Below, piece by piece: positions 17,261 through 26,515 of a DNA stretch of 64,000 nt. This stretch comes from Acidobacteriota bacterium (GTDB lineage: Bacteria > Acidobacteriota > Holophagae > Holophagales > Holophagaceae). The stretch covers positions 1 to 64,000 of the forward strand of contig SXYX01000008.1 of the NCBI GenBank assembly GCA_005788175.1, read 5' to 3'. Position numbers and translations under genes: made by a program. The notes below the pieces were generated by a model. It did no database searches and was not told the origin of the DNA. It worked only from the letters and a program-made list of their open reading frames with translations. Numbering within the stretch: position 1 is the stretch's first letter; each line of letters begins with the position of its first letter.

Positions 17261-18052
17261 ATGAAATTTGATTGTTTAACCTTATTTCCGGAATTCTTTG
17301 AGCTAACCAAAATAGGTCTCACCGGAAAAGCTTTCAGAGAACTAGGGCATACTCTAGCAGTTCATTCTCTTCGAGAATTTTCTGATAAAACATTCGGCCA
17401 AGTCGACGATGCTCCTTTTGGTGGTGGTCCTGGAATGGTTTTACGAGGTGAGGTTCTCCTGAAAGCGCTTCGATCGATTCCCAAATCATCTACCTCAAAA
17501 GTGATTCATTTTTCACCGAGGGGAACACCTCTAACTCATGAAAAGATTCAGAACTTATTAACTAAAGACCATCTTATTTTAATCGCCTCACGTTATGAGG
17601 GTGTTGATGAGCGGGCCGTTCAGATAGCAGTCGACGAGGAGATCAGTATTGGTGATTTTGTGGTGAGCGGAGGTGAATTACCGGCTCTAATTTTGATTGA
17701 TGCCTTAGTACGATGGTTACCAGGAGTCTTGGGCAACCGATCTTCAGCATTTGAAGATAGCTTCGTACATGGGCTTTTAGATCATCCTCACTTCACTCGG
17801 CCAGAGATTCTTGAGGGTCATTCAGTGCCCGATATTCTCGTATCTGGTGATCATGAAAAGATTCGACGTTGGCGACTTGGAAAATCCATGAATGAAACAA
17901 AAATAAAACGGCCAGACTTGTGGAAATGTTACTTGAATGATCGGGTACGAACTCAAGATCTTGCGACTCAATGGATCGCTTGGTGTATCGAAAATCCCGA
18001 TGCAAATGAAGCATCAATGCCCAAAAGCTGGAAAGGCTGGCCTCCTATTTGA
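17261..18052 (+). CDS. trmD: tRNA (guanine37-N1)-methyltransferase
   Basis: The product opens FDCLTLFPEFFELTKIGLTGKA, then VDDAPFGGGPGMVL, SRYEGVDERAV, and the knot IGDFVVSGGELPALILIDALVRWLPGVLG, all TrmD signatures. It uses SAM to make m1G37, preventing +1 frameshifts. Length is 263 against about 250. The C-terminal DNA/tRNA-binding helices are intact. It precedes rplS as in the classical rpsP-rimM-trmD-rplS operon, but rpsP and rimM are not here. Confidence 0.95.
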   Translation: MKFDCLTLFPEFFELTKIGLTGKAFRELGHTLAVHSLREFSDKTFGQVDDAPFGGGPGMVLRGEVLLKALRSIPKSSTSKVIHFSPRGTPLTHEKIQNLLTKDHLILIASRYEGVDERAVQIAVDEEISIGDFVVSGGELPALILIDALVRWLPGVLGNRSSAFEDSFVHGLLDHPHFTRPEILEGHSVPDILVSGDHEKIRRWRLGKSMNETKIKRPDLWKCYLNDRVRTQDLATQWIAWCIENPDANEASMPKSWKGWPPI

Positions 18053-18178
18053 TAAGGGTATCCCCCCATTCATGGGCTTTTCTAATTGATAATTGGGGTT
18101 GTTTGGGTAAACTAAGAGTTCGGTCATTCTCATCTTTTTGAGTCATGTTCCTCCGAGAACCTCTGATCTGGAGCTTAA

Positions 18179-18544
18179 ATGAGCAACATTGTTAATCAAA
18201 TTGAAAATACACTCCTTAAAAAGGGGCTTCCCAAGATCACTCCGGGCGATACCGTTAAGGTTTTCGTCAAGGTTAAAGAGGGTGAGAAGGAGCGTGTTCA
18301 GTTATTTCAAGGTATCGTTATTAGCCTGAAGGGCGATGGCATGCGCACCATGTTCACCGTACGTAAGATTTCTAGTGGTGTGGGTGTGGAGCGTATTTTC
18401 CCCCTTCATTCACCTAGTATTGAGAAATTAGAAGTCCTCAGGAGTGGTAAAGTACGACGAGCTAAACTCTATTTCTTACGAGAAAAGCTAGGGAAGTCCG
18501 GTCGACTTAAAGAGCGACAAGAAGAAGGAAGTAGTTCTGAATAG
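18179..18544 (+). CDS. rplS: 50S ribosomal protein L19
   Basis: The 121-residue protein has the L19 core PGDTVKVFVKVKEGEKERVQLFQGIVI and SSGVGVERIFPLHSPSIEKLEVLRSGKVRRAKLYFLR. GGAG precedes the ATG. The 126-base gap to trmD contains short dyads, so separate control is possible. It is convergent with ubiD across 5 bases. Confidence 0.95.
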   Translation: MSNIVNQIENTLLKKGLPKITPGDTVKVFVKVKEGEKERVQLFQGIVISLKGDGMRTMFTVRKISSGVGVERIFPLHSPSIEKLEVLRSGKVRRAKLYFLREKLGKSGRLKERQEEGSSSE

Positions 18545-18549
18545 ATGGG

Positions 18550-20019
18550 TCAAAAGCCGTAATCAGACCATCGCTGTTTAACACGCATCTCGATCTCTTT
18601 GGGAAATGATAAGTCCTTGGGCCATTCTCTTTTAAAGTTGTCATGAACAGAATTCTTCCGAGTAGCATCAATCCCGACCTTACTTCCAAAGGCGAATCGA
18701 TCTGCAGAATGATCAAGTGCGTCCAAAGGGCCATCTGAAAAGAGAAGATCTCTCTTGGGATCAACGTTACTGGTCACGCGAAATAGGACTTCTCCTAAAT
18801 CACTAACATTAATATCTTCATCAACGACAACCACGCATTTAGAGAACATCAATTGGCCGGTTCCCCAAATAGCATTCATAACTTTCTGAGGATGCCCGGG
18901 AAATTCCTTTTTCAAACTAACGATTACTAGATTATGAAAAGCTCCGAAAGATGGGAGATGCATATCCTTGATTTCTGGATGAACCATTTGGAGCAAGGGT
19001 AGAAAAATGCGTTCAGTGGCTAGTCCTAAATAAGTATCTTCCATGGGTGGTCGACCCACAATAGTGGCAGGAAAAATTGGATTTCTTTTCATCGTGATAG
19101 CAGTGACATGGATCACGGGATATTGGTCAGCTAAGCTGTAGTAGCCTGTATGATCGCCAAACGGTCCTTCGATTTCTTTTTCTCCAGGGTTAACATAGCC
19201 CTCAATAACAATTTCTGAATCAGCCGGCACTTCAAGATCTTGAGTAATGCATTTCACTAAGCCAACACCTTCGCGACGCAGGAACCCCGCAAACATCATC
19301 TCGCTCAAAAAAGGAGGTAGCGGCGCAGAGGCTGAAAACAGCAAGCAGGGATCTCCGCCAAGTGAAATAGCGACTGGCATCTTTTCCTCGCGATCATAGC
19401 CGTGCCGATTTCGAGCTCCATCATGATGAAGTTGAGTATGGAAACCTAGCCGATGTGCGCTCTTTTTTTGGAGACGGTAAAGTCCAGTGTTGCGGTGGCC
19501 TGTCTGTTTATTTTTAGTGTGCGACATTCCGAAAGTTATGTATGGACCCCCATCTTCAGGCCACGTGGTGAGAATCGGCAGCAAATCTAGAGAAGCTTCT
19601 GTGCCTCTATAAATGATTTCTTGGCAGGCTCCTGTTGAGACAGTTCGGGGCATCCATCCGTTAACTTCAGCTAAGAGTGGTAGCTTTGCAATTTTATCCA
19701 ACAAAGAAGTGCCTTGTTTCGGCATTGCTTCTTGTATAAGTTGTTTGATACGGTCGGCAATTGCATTCAATCCCCTAGGCTCTTGATCAACGCCTAGAGC
19801 CAATTGGATTCGATGTGCACTTCCATACATATTCATTAATACAGGTATGGTGTGTCCTTTGGGTTTTTCGAATAAGATAGCAGATCCCCCTTTTGGAGAT
19901 TTCATTATTTTGTCTGCAATAGCGCCCATTTCCAGATAGGGATCCACCTCTACTGTGATTCTATGAAGCTCCTTTCGAGTTTCGAGGCGACTTATAAAAT
20001 CATTGAGATCTTTAAACAT
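18550..20019 (-). CDS. ubiD: UbiD-family prenylated-FMN-dependent decarboxylase
   Basis: From ATG 20019 the 489-residue product matches UbiD throughout: MFKDLNDFISRLE, an ITFGMSHTKN-like cofactor region, GGDPCLLFSASAPLP, SEIVIEGYVNPGEKEIEGPFGDHTGYYS with the Glu-Arg-Glu type active site, and GRPPMEDTYLG. It decarboxylates a polyprenyl-hydroxybenzoate or a menaquinone (futalosine) precursor; which quinone cannot be decided, and no ubiX partner is in the window. The track start (20208) would add 63 unrelated residues and overlap the divergent rplU start; an upstream ATG (MASKNSSYR) is the other option. Confidence 0.9.
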   Translation of the reverse strand: MFKDLNDFISRLETRKELHRITVEVDPYLEMGAIADKIMKSPKGGSAILFEKPKGHTIPVLMNMYGSAHRIQLALGVDQEPRGLNAIADRIKQLIQEAMPKQGTSLLDKIAKLPLLAEVNGWMPRTVSTGACQEIIYRGTEASLDLLPILTTWPEDGGPYITFGMSHTKNKQTGHRNTGLYRLQKKSAHRLGFHTQLHHDGARNRHGYDREEKMPVAISLGGDPCLLFSASAPLPPFLSEMMFAGFLRREGVGLVKCITQDLEVPADSEIVIEGYVNPGEKEIEGPFGDHTGYYSLADQYPVIHVTAITMKRNPIFPATIVGRPPMEDTYLGLATERIFLPLLQMVHPEIKDMHLPSFGAFHNLVIVSLKKEFPGHPQKVMNAIWGTGQLMFSKCVVVVDEDINVSDLGEVLFRVTSNVDPKRDLLFSDGPLDALDHSADRFAFGSKVGIDATRKNSVHDNFKREWPKDLSFPKEIEMRVKQRWSDYGF

Positions 20020-20175
20020 TTCTATATTTTCGCACTCTTGCCTGTATCTGTATGAAGAATTTTTACTTGCCATAAGTAGACATTTCTGAGATTCTAGTAG
20101 ATCTGCTTGGTACGAGGCCCTAAGCGCTTCCCTTGGAATGCCGCCTCCACACCGGTTTAATTTGTGAGGTTGTCT

Positions 20176-20481
20176 ATGTTTGCAGTTATTAAAACTGGTG
20201 GAAAACAATATCGGGTGTCCGAAGGCGATATTCTTCGATTAGAACTCCTTGATACTAAGGGATCTGTTGAATTCGACCAAGTTCTTATGATTGCCGATGG
20301 TGCCAATGTCAAAATCGGTACTCCTTTGCTTCAAGGAGCTAGCGTTATGGGCGAGATCATTCGCGATGGTAAAGCTAAAAAAGTGTTGGTCTATAAAAAG
20401 AAGAAAACTACTACATACCAACGCACTAAGGGTCATCGACAGAATTTTTCTGAAGTTAGAATTAAAAGTATCAAATCATAA
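20176..20481 (+). CDS. rplU: 50S ribosomal protein L21
   Basis: [25 protein letters not shown] is the exact L21 start, so the ATG at 20176 with GAGG at 6 bases replaces the track GTG. The basic C-terminus [24 protein letters not shown] is typical. Length is 101 residues. It leads rpmA by 15 bases. Confidence 0.95.
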   Translation: MFAVIKTGGKQYRVSEGDILRLELLDTKGSVEFDQVLMIADGANVKIGTPLLQGASVMGEIIRDGKAKKVLVYKKKKTTTYQRTKGHRQNFSEVRIKSIKS

Positions 20482-20496
20482 TCCAAGGAGTAGGCC

Positions 20497-20757
20497 ATGG
20501 CTACCAAAAAAGGCGCCGGATCGACTAGAAACGGTCGTGATTCCCAATCAAAACGATTAGGTGTTAAAGAATTTGGAGGAGAATTTGTTCCTGCAGGTTC
20601 TATTATTGTTCGACAACGAGGTACCAAGTTTAAAGCTGGAATTAATGTCGGCATGGGAACCGACCATACTCTTTTTGCTAAGGTTAATGGCAAGGTTCGG
20701 TTTCAAGATAAAGGGCAGCATGGACGCTTTGTTCATGTCGATCCTCAGGAATCATAA
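20497..20757 (+). CDS. rpmA: 50S ribosomal protein L27
   Basis: The 86-residue protein begins [24 protein letters not shown], the L27 signature, without the N-terminal extension that Firmicutes cleave. The glycine-rich tail reaches the peptidyl transferase centre. AAGGAG precedes the ATG. It is followed by a very strong terminator. Confidence 0.96.
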   Translation: MATKKGAGSTRNGRDSQSKRLGVKEFGGEFVPAGSIIVRQRGTKFKAGINVGMGTDHTLFAKVNGKVRFQDKGQHGRFVHVDPQES

Positions 20758-20774
20758 TTTTGCTGCATCCATCC

Positions 20775-20812
20775 AATGCGCAATCCCGCTGAGGGGATTG
20801 CGCATTTTTTTT
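20775..20812 (+). terminator. strong intrinsic terminator between rpmA and obgE
   Basis: A perfect 13-bp stem AATGCGCAATCCC / GGGATTGCGCATT with loop GCTGAG runs into a T-run ending at 20812. Only 11 bases separate that T-run from the obgE ATG. Confidence 0.9.
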
Positions 20813-20823
20813 GATTACTCTTT

Positions 20824-21843
20824 ATGTTTCTAGATCAAATACAAATCGAGGTTACCGCAGGCCACGGAGGGCCAGGGGCTACTAGTTTTCGTAGAGAGAA
20901 ATTTGCCCCACAAGGTGGTCCTGACGGCGGTGATGGCGGTGACGGTGGTTCTGTTTTTATTAGAGGTAATCGCAATTTAAACACCCTTAATCATTATCGA
21001 AATACACGTAAATTCTCTGCTGAATCTGGTCATAAAGGCGAGGGATCGATGCGCAGCGGTAAGGCAGGCGAAGATATTTATTTAGATATGCCTTTGGGTG
21101 TAGTTTTGATAGATAAAATGACGGGGAATAGAGTTGTCGAAATCTTAGGCCACAGTGAAACATTTTGTGTGGCTGTTGGCGGTCGAGGTGGCCAAGGAAA
21201 TGCGCGCTTTCGATCAAGTACTAATCGTGCGCCCCGCCATCATCAACCTGGCGAACCTGGACAGGAATTTACTCTAGACATAGAACTTAAAATGATTGCA
21301 GACGTAGGTTTAGTTGGATTTCCCAATGCTGGAAAAAGTACTCTGGTGAGTTTGGTTAGCGCGGCTAAACCCAAGATAGCTGATTACCCATTTACAACCT
21401 TGGAGCCCCAGTTGGGGGTTGTGGATATCAAACGTTTCGGCTCCGAGACCACTGACGGCTTTGTGATTGCTGATATTCCAGGACTCATCGAGGGCGCTGC
21501 ACAGGGAGCTGGATTAGGTACAAAATTCCTACGCCACATTGAACGAACCCGAATGCTTATTCATATCGTTGATTTAAGTGACACAACACGTAGACCGGAC
21601 TTGGCTATAGAAATTATTGAAAGAGAACTGGAGGCCTTCAGTCTGCCCTTATCTCAAAAAAAGATGTGGCTAGTAGGAAATAAAATTGATGCAGCTCAGG
21701 ATGATTCCAACATAAAATATTTTCAGCAAGCTTGCGAGGAAAGAGAACAACCACTTCGTTTAATTAGTTGTGCTACAGGAGAAGGTATTCGGGAGTTAAT
21801 GCTTTCAATTTTTAAAGATATGCGTAATACGGATTTGTCCTGA
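20824..21843 (+). CDS. obgE: Obg-family GTPase
   Basis: The N-terminal glycine-rich Obg fold (GGPGATSFRREKFAPQGGPDGGDGGDGG) is followed by the G domain with GFPNAGKST (G1), DYPFTT, DIPGLIEGA (G3), NKID (G4) and SCATGEG (G5). It is 339 residues; a ribosome-assembly and stringent-response GTPase. No ribosome site is seen: ATTACTCTTT precedes the ATG, and a strong terminator lies just upstream. The rplU-rpmA-obgE order is standard. The stop overlaps the nadD start by one base. Confidence 0.95.
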   Translation: MFLDQIQIEVTAGHGGPGATSFRREKFAPQGGPDGGDGGDGGSVFIRGNRNLNTLNHYRNTRKFSAESGHKGEGSMRSGKAGEDIYLDMPLGVVLIDKMTGNRVVEILGHSETFCVAVGGRGGQGNARFRSSTNRAPRHHQPGEPGQEFTLDIELKMIADVGLVGFPNAGKSTLVSLVSAAKPKIADYPFTTLEPQLGVVDIKRFGSETTDGFVIADIPGLIEGAAQGAGLGTKFLRHIERTRMLIHIVDLSDTTRRPDLAIEIIERELEAFSLPLSQKKMWLVGNKIDAAQDDSNIKYFQQACEEREQPLRLISCATGEGIRELMLSIFKDMRNTDLS

Positions 21844-22421
21844 TGGAATCAAGATGTATTGGCATATTAGGCGGTAGTTTCAATCCGCCACACCTAGGAC
21901 ACCGTCGCTTGGCTGAACTTGCTCTAGAGCATCTAGATTTGCATGAATTACGGATCATTCCTACATATACATCTCCGCATAAAAAATCGAATCTTGCTTC
22001 TGTGTCTCAGCGACTTAAAATGGTAGATCTAAATTTTCAAAATATAGATCCTAGGGTCAATATTTCAAGAATCGAGGTAGATTCTATTGAACCTAGTTAT
22101 ACCTTTAATACCCTTAGACGCCTGCGCAAGAATGAGCCCCATCACTCATGGATTCTCATTTTAGGTTCGGATGCATTTTCTGGCTTCAAACAGTGGCATT
22201 GCTGGGAATCCATCTTGGAGCTTTGTCGCCTAGCCGTTGCCTCTAGGCCGGAAAGTTCCGAAGGAGATATCCAATCTATTCCCTGTCAATCTTTACCGAG
22301 TACGAAATTGTCTTGGTCAAGCCAAGTCATACGAGATGAGTTACGACAAGGATACAAGCCTTTAGGATTGAAGTCTGAGGTTTTATCTTTCATTCAAGAG
22401 CAAGGACTTTATATCTTATGA
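21843..22421 (+). CDS. nadD: nicotinate-nucleotide adenylyltransferase
   Basis: GILGGSFNPPHLGHRRLAELAL (residues 7-28) is the nucleotidyltransferase GxFxPxHxGH motif, and SWSSQVIRDELRQG near the end stands for the ISSTxIR motif in slightly degenerate form. It makes deamido-NAD from nicotinate mononucleotide and ATP. Overlaps of 1 base with obgE and 4 with rsfS show tight coupling. Confidence 0.92.
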   Translation: MESRCIGILGGSFNPPHLGHRRLAELALEHLDLHELRIIPTYTSPHKKSNLASVSQRLKMVDLNFQNIDPRVNISRIEVDSIEPSYTFNTLRRLRKNEPHHSWILILGSDAFSGFKQWHCWESILELCRLAVASRPESSEGDIQSIPCQSLPSTKLSWSSQVIRDELRQGYKPLGLKSEVLSFIQEQGLYIL

Positions 22422-22780
22422 CCACCTTACAATTTGCCCTCCCAATTAGACTTCAAGGGGCTATTAAAGCAGCTCAATCAAAAAAATCTTTTCAGATTAG
22501 AGTATTGAATCTTGGACCCCTCCAAGGCTTTGCAGATTTTATGATTTTTCTTGGGGGTGGCAGCGATCGTCAAAATCGAGCCATTGCTGAGGCCATCACG
22601 GAACATTTTAAGAATTTGGGGGAGTATCCTCTAGCCATTGAAGGTATGGAAGAGGGAAATTGGGTTGCGTTAGATTTTGGAGATTTGGTTTTCCACGTTA
22701 TGAATGAAGATATACGTCGTTTTTATGCCTTAGAAAACCTTTGGAAAGATGCGCCTAAAATCGAAATTAGCGAAGAATGA
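22418..22780 (+). CDS. rsfS: ribosomal silencing factor RsfS
   Basis: The 120-residue product has GFADFMIFLGGGSDRQNRAIAEAI, GMEEGNWVALDFGDLVFHVMNEDIRRFYALENLW, the conserved RsfS/Iojap face that binds L14 and blocks subunit joining. The start overlaps the nadD stop (ATGA). L14, its partner, is encoded at the other end of this window. Confidence 0.93.
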   Translation: MTTLQFALPIRLQGAIKAAQSKKSFQIRVLNLGPLQGFADFMIFLGGGSDRQNRAIAEAITEHFKNLGEYPLAIEGMEEGNWVALDFGDLVFHVMNEDIRRFYALENLWKDAPKIEISEE

Positions 22781-22832
22781 CATTAACCCATTAAACTAAT
22801 AGAACCCCAAAGGAAGCCTAAGAGGTCAACTA

Positions 22833-24086
22833 ATGACAGATATTACTAATCCCTTTGAAGCAATGCAAATTCGCCTTAAACAGGCTGCTGATATATACAA
22901 ACTTGAAGACAATCTTTTCAAAGTTTTTATGGCCCCTGCTCGAAGCCTAATCGTGAGCCTTCCTGTCCAAATGGATAGCGGAAAATGGGAAGTTTTTACA
23001 GGCTACCGCGTCCAACATAATACAGCTCGTGGACCTGCTAAGGGGGGTATTCGCTATGACCTAAATGTGAACTTAGATGAAGTAAAGGCTCTTGCGGCGT
23101 GGATGACCTGGAAATGCGCAGTCGTTGATGTGCCTTTCGGCGGCGGTAAAGGTGGCATCATTTGCGATCCCCGAGAATTAAGTAATGGCGAATTAGAACG
23201 ATTAACTCGACGATATGTGTCCGAGATTATGGATATTATCGGACCCGATCGTGATGTTCCAGCACCAGATATAGGTACAAACTCCCAGACCATGGCATGG
23301 ATCATGGATACCTATTCTATGCATGTTCGTCACGCAGAGAAAGGTGTAGTTACCGGAAAACCAATTAGCCTAGGGGGGTCCAGAGGCCGTCTTGAAGCTA
23401 CAGGAAGAGGAATCTTAATTGTAGCGAGAGAAGCTATGAGAAATATGGATCGCACGCTAGAGGGTTCAACAGTAGTCATTCAAGGATTTGGAAATGTGGG
23501 CTCCCAAACTGCCCGATTAATGTGTGAAGCGGGTATCAAAGTGATCGCCATCAGCGACATTAACGGTGCAATACAAAATAAAAAAGGAATCAACATACCT
23601 GCCTTACTAAAATATACCAAAAGTAATAATGGAAGCATTGTGGGATTTAAAGAAAGTGAGCCTATTGACGCCCAAGAAATGCTCACCCTAGAAACTGATA
23701 TTTTAGTTCCTGCTGCAATCGAAAATCAAATTACCGAAGATAATGCCTCTAAGATTAGGGCTAAGATTGTTGTCGAGGGTGCCAATGGACCTACCACTCC
23801 CATTGCTGATGTGATCTTACAAGATAAAAATATCCTAGTTGTACCAGATATTCTTGCTAACTCAGGTGGCGTGACAGTAAGTTACTTTGAGTGGGTACAG
23901 AATCGGCAGGGTTTTTATTGGCGGGAGCGGGAAGTCAATGAGCGTTTAACAGAGTATATGGTTCACGCATTTGAAAGCGTGACGGCGACACAAAATAAAT
24001 ATAAGACTAACCCACGTATTGCTGCCTATATTCTAGGCCTAGATCGTGTGACGGAAGCCATGCATGATCGAGGCTTCTACGCTTAA
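22833..24086 (+). CDS. gdhA: glutamate dehydrogenase (Glu/Leu/Phe/Val family)
   Basis: The 417-residue product has GPAKGGIRYDLNVNLDEVKALAAWMTWKCAVVDVPFGGGKGGI with the catalytic Lys region, DVPAPDIGTNSQTMAWIMDTYS, and the nucleotide-binding GFGNVGSQTA. Its length and motifs fit the hexameric small GDH class. It interconverts glutamate and 2-oxoglutarate, feeding the nearby arginine pathway; coenzyme choice is not certain. It is preceded by 52 non-coding bases. Confidence 0.93.
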   Translation: MTDITNPFEAMQIRLKQAADIYKLEDNLFKVFMAPARSLIVSLPVQMDSGKWEVFTGYRVQHNTARGPAKGGIRYDLNVNLDEVKALAAWMTWKCAVVDVPFGGGKGGIICDPRELSNGELERLTRRYVSEIMDIIGPDRDVPAPDIGTNSQTMAWIMDTYSMHVRHAEKGVVTGKPISLGGSRGRLEATGRGILIVAREAMRNMDRTLEGSTVVIQGFGNVGSQTARLMCEAGIKVIAISDINGAIQNKKGINIPALLKYTKSNNGSIVGFKESEPIDAQEMLTLETDILVPAAIENQITEDNASKIRAKIVVEGANGPTTPIADVILQDKNILVVPDILANSGGVTVSYFEWVQNRQGFYWREREVNERLTEYMVHAFESVTATQNKYKTNPRIAAYILGLDRVTEAMHDRGFYA

Positions 24087-24115
24087 ATCTCAAAGTACTA
24101 TAGCTCGGTATCTCT

Positions 24116-25300
24116 ATGAAATTTAAGGTTAAGTACGCCACACGCACAGGAGAAATACTTCAAAGAGTAGTTGAAGCTCCTAGCTCAAAAGAAATCGATC
24201 CTCTTTTTAGATCAGAAGGTTTCTTTGTTCTTAGCATAGATAAGGCTAGTAACGAAAAAAAAGGAATCGAAATCAAGATTGAATCACTCATTCTCTTTAA
24301 TCAAGAATTACTAGCTTTATTGAGGGCAGGGATACCTCTTCTGCAATCTCTAGAGCTACTTAAAGACCATGGTCGAGATACAAACTTAAGAGATTCATTA
24401 AAAAAAATTATTCAGGATATCAAAGAGGGATCTTCCTTCTCAGAAGCGATTAGTCATCAAGGTATCTATCCACCTGTTTATCAAAGTAATGTCGTTGCCG
24501 GTGAAAAAAGTGGGTCACTTCCCAGGGTTCTCGCTCGATGGCTCCGGTTTCAAAAATTTGCTCAAAGCAGTAAACGTAAAATCCTTGAGGCTCTCTTTTA
24601 TCCCGCTTTTTTAGTCATAGTATTATTTTTGACCATAGGGGTTATTTTGAATGTAGTCCTTCCTCGGTTTGCCGATTTTTATTCGGGCGGTGATATTGAG
24701 CTTCCTTGGGTAACTAGGGGTCTACTTTCACTTGCAAGTTTTTTTCAATCTACTTTCATCCTCCAAATTTTCCTTCTGTTGGGTTTTGTCCTACTTGTTC
24801 GCTGGCTTGTGACAACTCACTCTGGACAAATCAGAGGAGAGAAATTGTTACTCAAAATACCTAGATTAGGGAGTTTATACCGCATGTATCACTCCTCCGT
24901 CTTCTGTCGTACACTTGGCGTTTTATTATCAGGTGGCTTGCCCGTAGTCCAATCGCTAGAGATCGTTACTCAGACCTGCCCAAGTCCCAAACTTCAACAG
25001 CGTCTTTCTGTCATAACCGAAGAGGTTCGATCAGGCGCTCCGTTACATGAAACTATTTCCTCTAGCAATGTAGTAGATCCTCTCGCATCTGAAATGATCC
25101 GCGTTGGGGAGACCAGTTCAGCATTACCCGAAATGCTTGATCACGTAGCAGATTTTTTTGACCAAGAAATTGAGAAGGCGACTGTCGCCGTAACAAATCT
25201 CATAGGTCCTGTACTAATTGTCTTTATGGGAATCGTTGTGTTAGGGTTGCTCTTAGCTGTGTATGTTCCTCTTTTTAATGCGAGTAATGTCATTCGTTAA
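24116..25300 (+). CDS. GspF/PilC-type inner membrane platform protein
   Basis: Two tandem T2SSF domains are visible: FNQELLALLRAGIPLLQSLELLKD near residue 62 and FCRTLGVLLSGGLPVVQSLEIV near 262. Three membrane segments lie near 165-190, 215-240 and 360-385. It is the platform subunit of type II secretion or type IV pili. No ATPase, pilin or secretin genes are in the window, so it is isolated. Its stop shares TTAA with the convergent gene. Confidence 0.88.
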   Translation: MKFKVKYATRTGEILQRVVEAPSSKEIDPLFRSEGFFVLSIDKASNEKKGIEIKIESLILFNQELLALLRAGIPLLQSLELLKDHGRDTNLRDSLKKIIQDIKEGSSFSEAISHQGIYPPVYQSNVVAGEKSGSLPRVLARWLRFQKFAQSSKRKILEALFYPAFLVIVLFLTIGVILNVVLPRFADFYSGGDIELPWVTRGLLSLASFFQSTFILQIFLLLGFVLLVRWLVTTHSGQIRGEKLLLKIPRLGSLYRMYHSSVFCRTLGVLLSGGLPVVQSLEIVTQTCPSPKLQQRLSVITEEVRSGAPLHETISSSNVVDPLASEMIRVGETSSALPEMLDHVADFFDQEIEKATVAVTNLIGPVLIVFMGIVVLGLLLAVYVPLFNASNVIR

Positions 25301-26016
25301 TTCTTAGTCAAGGGAATAAGCAATACTAAGAAAGCAAGAACAATTGGCACACCCAAAGCTATTAATGACGTTGTAGGATTAAAAATATCCATCGAAACAA
25401 ATAAAATTGGCAATGTTGGTAAGAGCAATGATAAGTAGTTTACGGTATCGGCTGCGAAACCCATTTGTTCCCCAAAATCAACGAGAAACCCTCCTCGTGA
25501 GGATAGTTCAGCTAGCAAAAGTACTAGAAAGATCGATAATCCAGAATGTTTGACTAGCCTGATCAGAATGGTGTACCAGATCAAGTATTGAATGCCAATA
25601 AGAATGCAAACCCCGTTTGTAATTAGTAATTCATTTAGATCATTAGTTGAAAAAAACCGAATAGCAAAAACAAAAAATGGAAGTAGAAAAAGTTGTGTAT
25701 AGAATAGACATTCTTTGATGCTTAACCATATCCCATTAAGAAAACCTGCGAAGCGCAGTGAGATGTTATTAGCTTGGATATGTTCGTCCATAATGCTCAT
25801 GCCAACACAAAGGAATAAAATTGGATTTATCCATTTTGTAAGTCCCATGAAAAATGTAAAAGCTAATGCATTTACGCCTTCTGAACCTAACGGTAAAATA
25901 CTAGTGAGGATCGAAAGAGTTGAGCCATCTTTTGAAACGGAGATACCAGCTCCAACAAATATAGATAGTAAAACAAAAATGCTGGACCAAATAATTTTGA
26001 TGTATTTAGAAGTCAT
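25297..26016 (-). CDS. multi-spanning membrane protein of unknown function
   Basis: I do not recognise this. About six hydrophobic segments fill 239 residues, with short loops (SKDGS, DEHIQANN, FFSTNDLNE) and no catalytic motif that I can see. The layout could suit an ABC-2-like permease, but no ATPase gene is adjacent. ATG 26016 is preceded by GAGG at 5 bases and is preferred to the track GTG two codons upstream. It lies 27 bases downstream of argR, same strand, and could be cotranscribed. Confidence 0.55.
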   Translation of the reverse strand: MTSKYIKIIWSSIFVLLSIFVGAGISVSKDGSTLSILTSILPLGSEGVNALAFTFFMGLTKWINPILFLCVGMSIMDEHIQANNISLRFAGFLNGIWLSIKECLFYTQLFLLPFFVFAIRFFSTNDLNELLITNGVCILIGIQYLIWYTILIRLVKHSGLSIFLVLLLAELSSRGGFLVDFGEQMGFAADTVNYLSLLLPTLPILFVSMDIFNPTTSLIALGVPIVLAFLVLLIPLTKN

Positions 26017-26043
26017 CTCCACCTCGAGTTCAACTATTTATTT

Positions 26044-26451
26044 TTATATTTTGAGGATAGTTTTAATATCTTTAATTGCAGTTTGATAGAGTTTAGGACT
26101 TTTGATGGCTATAAGCACAGTATCTTCGCCCGCTACAGAACCCGCAATAAGTTCTTTGGACATACGCTGATCAATCACATAGGCAAGAGCGGCAGCAAAT
26201 CCTGCTGTAGTTCGAAGTATGACTAGATTCGGTGGTGCATTAACAATCGTAGCAGGGGGGATACTCTCCCCCACCTGATTTAGAACACGATAAGCACCTT
26301 GGTGTTTTTCAATGGATAAAGTTTTGAGACGTCTTGATAGGGTTGATTGAGTTAAATGAACACCTCGTCCCGCCAGGAGCCTTTCAAGTTGACTTTGGCT
26401 GGTCACGTCTTGGCTTGAAATTAGACTTAGGATCTTTTGATCAGTAGTCAT
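26044..26451 (-). CDS. argR: arginine repressor
   Basis: The 135-residue product has the winged-helix motif LTQSTLSRRLKTL (about 33-45) and the arginine-binding, trimer-forming C-terminal GSVAGEDTVLIAIKS. With bound arginine the hexamer represses arg genes. It is shorter than E. coli ArgR (156). It is divergent from the arg operon, with ArgR-box-like repeats in between. Confidence 0.92.
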   Translation of the reverse strand: MTTDQKILSLISSQDVTSQSQLERLLAGRGVHLTQSTLSRRLKTLSIEKHQGAYRVLNQVGESIPPATIVNAPPNLVILRTTAGFAAALAYVIDQRMSKELIAGSVAGEDTVLIAIKSPKLYQTAIKDIKTILKI

Positions 26452-26471
26452 AACGCACCTAAAAAAAGAAC

Positions 26472-26500
26472 TTGGATGAAAATGGCAATTTGCGTATACT
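26472..26500 (+). promoter_or_regulatory. candidate promoter of the arg operon
   Basis: TTGGAT (26472-26477) and TATACT (26495-26500) are 17 bases apart, placing a start near 26507. The ArgR-box pair would then lie in the first 40 transcribed bases and the argD ATG about 44 bases downstream. Confidence 0.45.
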
Positions 26501-26515
26501 CATACACTACCCTTA

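Noticed and set aside
18062-18085. CCCA-TTCA-TGGG hairpin after trmD
   Set aside because: Four-base-pair stem with a weak T-run; too little for a terminator or L19 leader claim.
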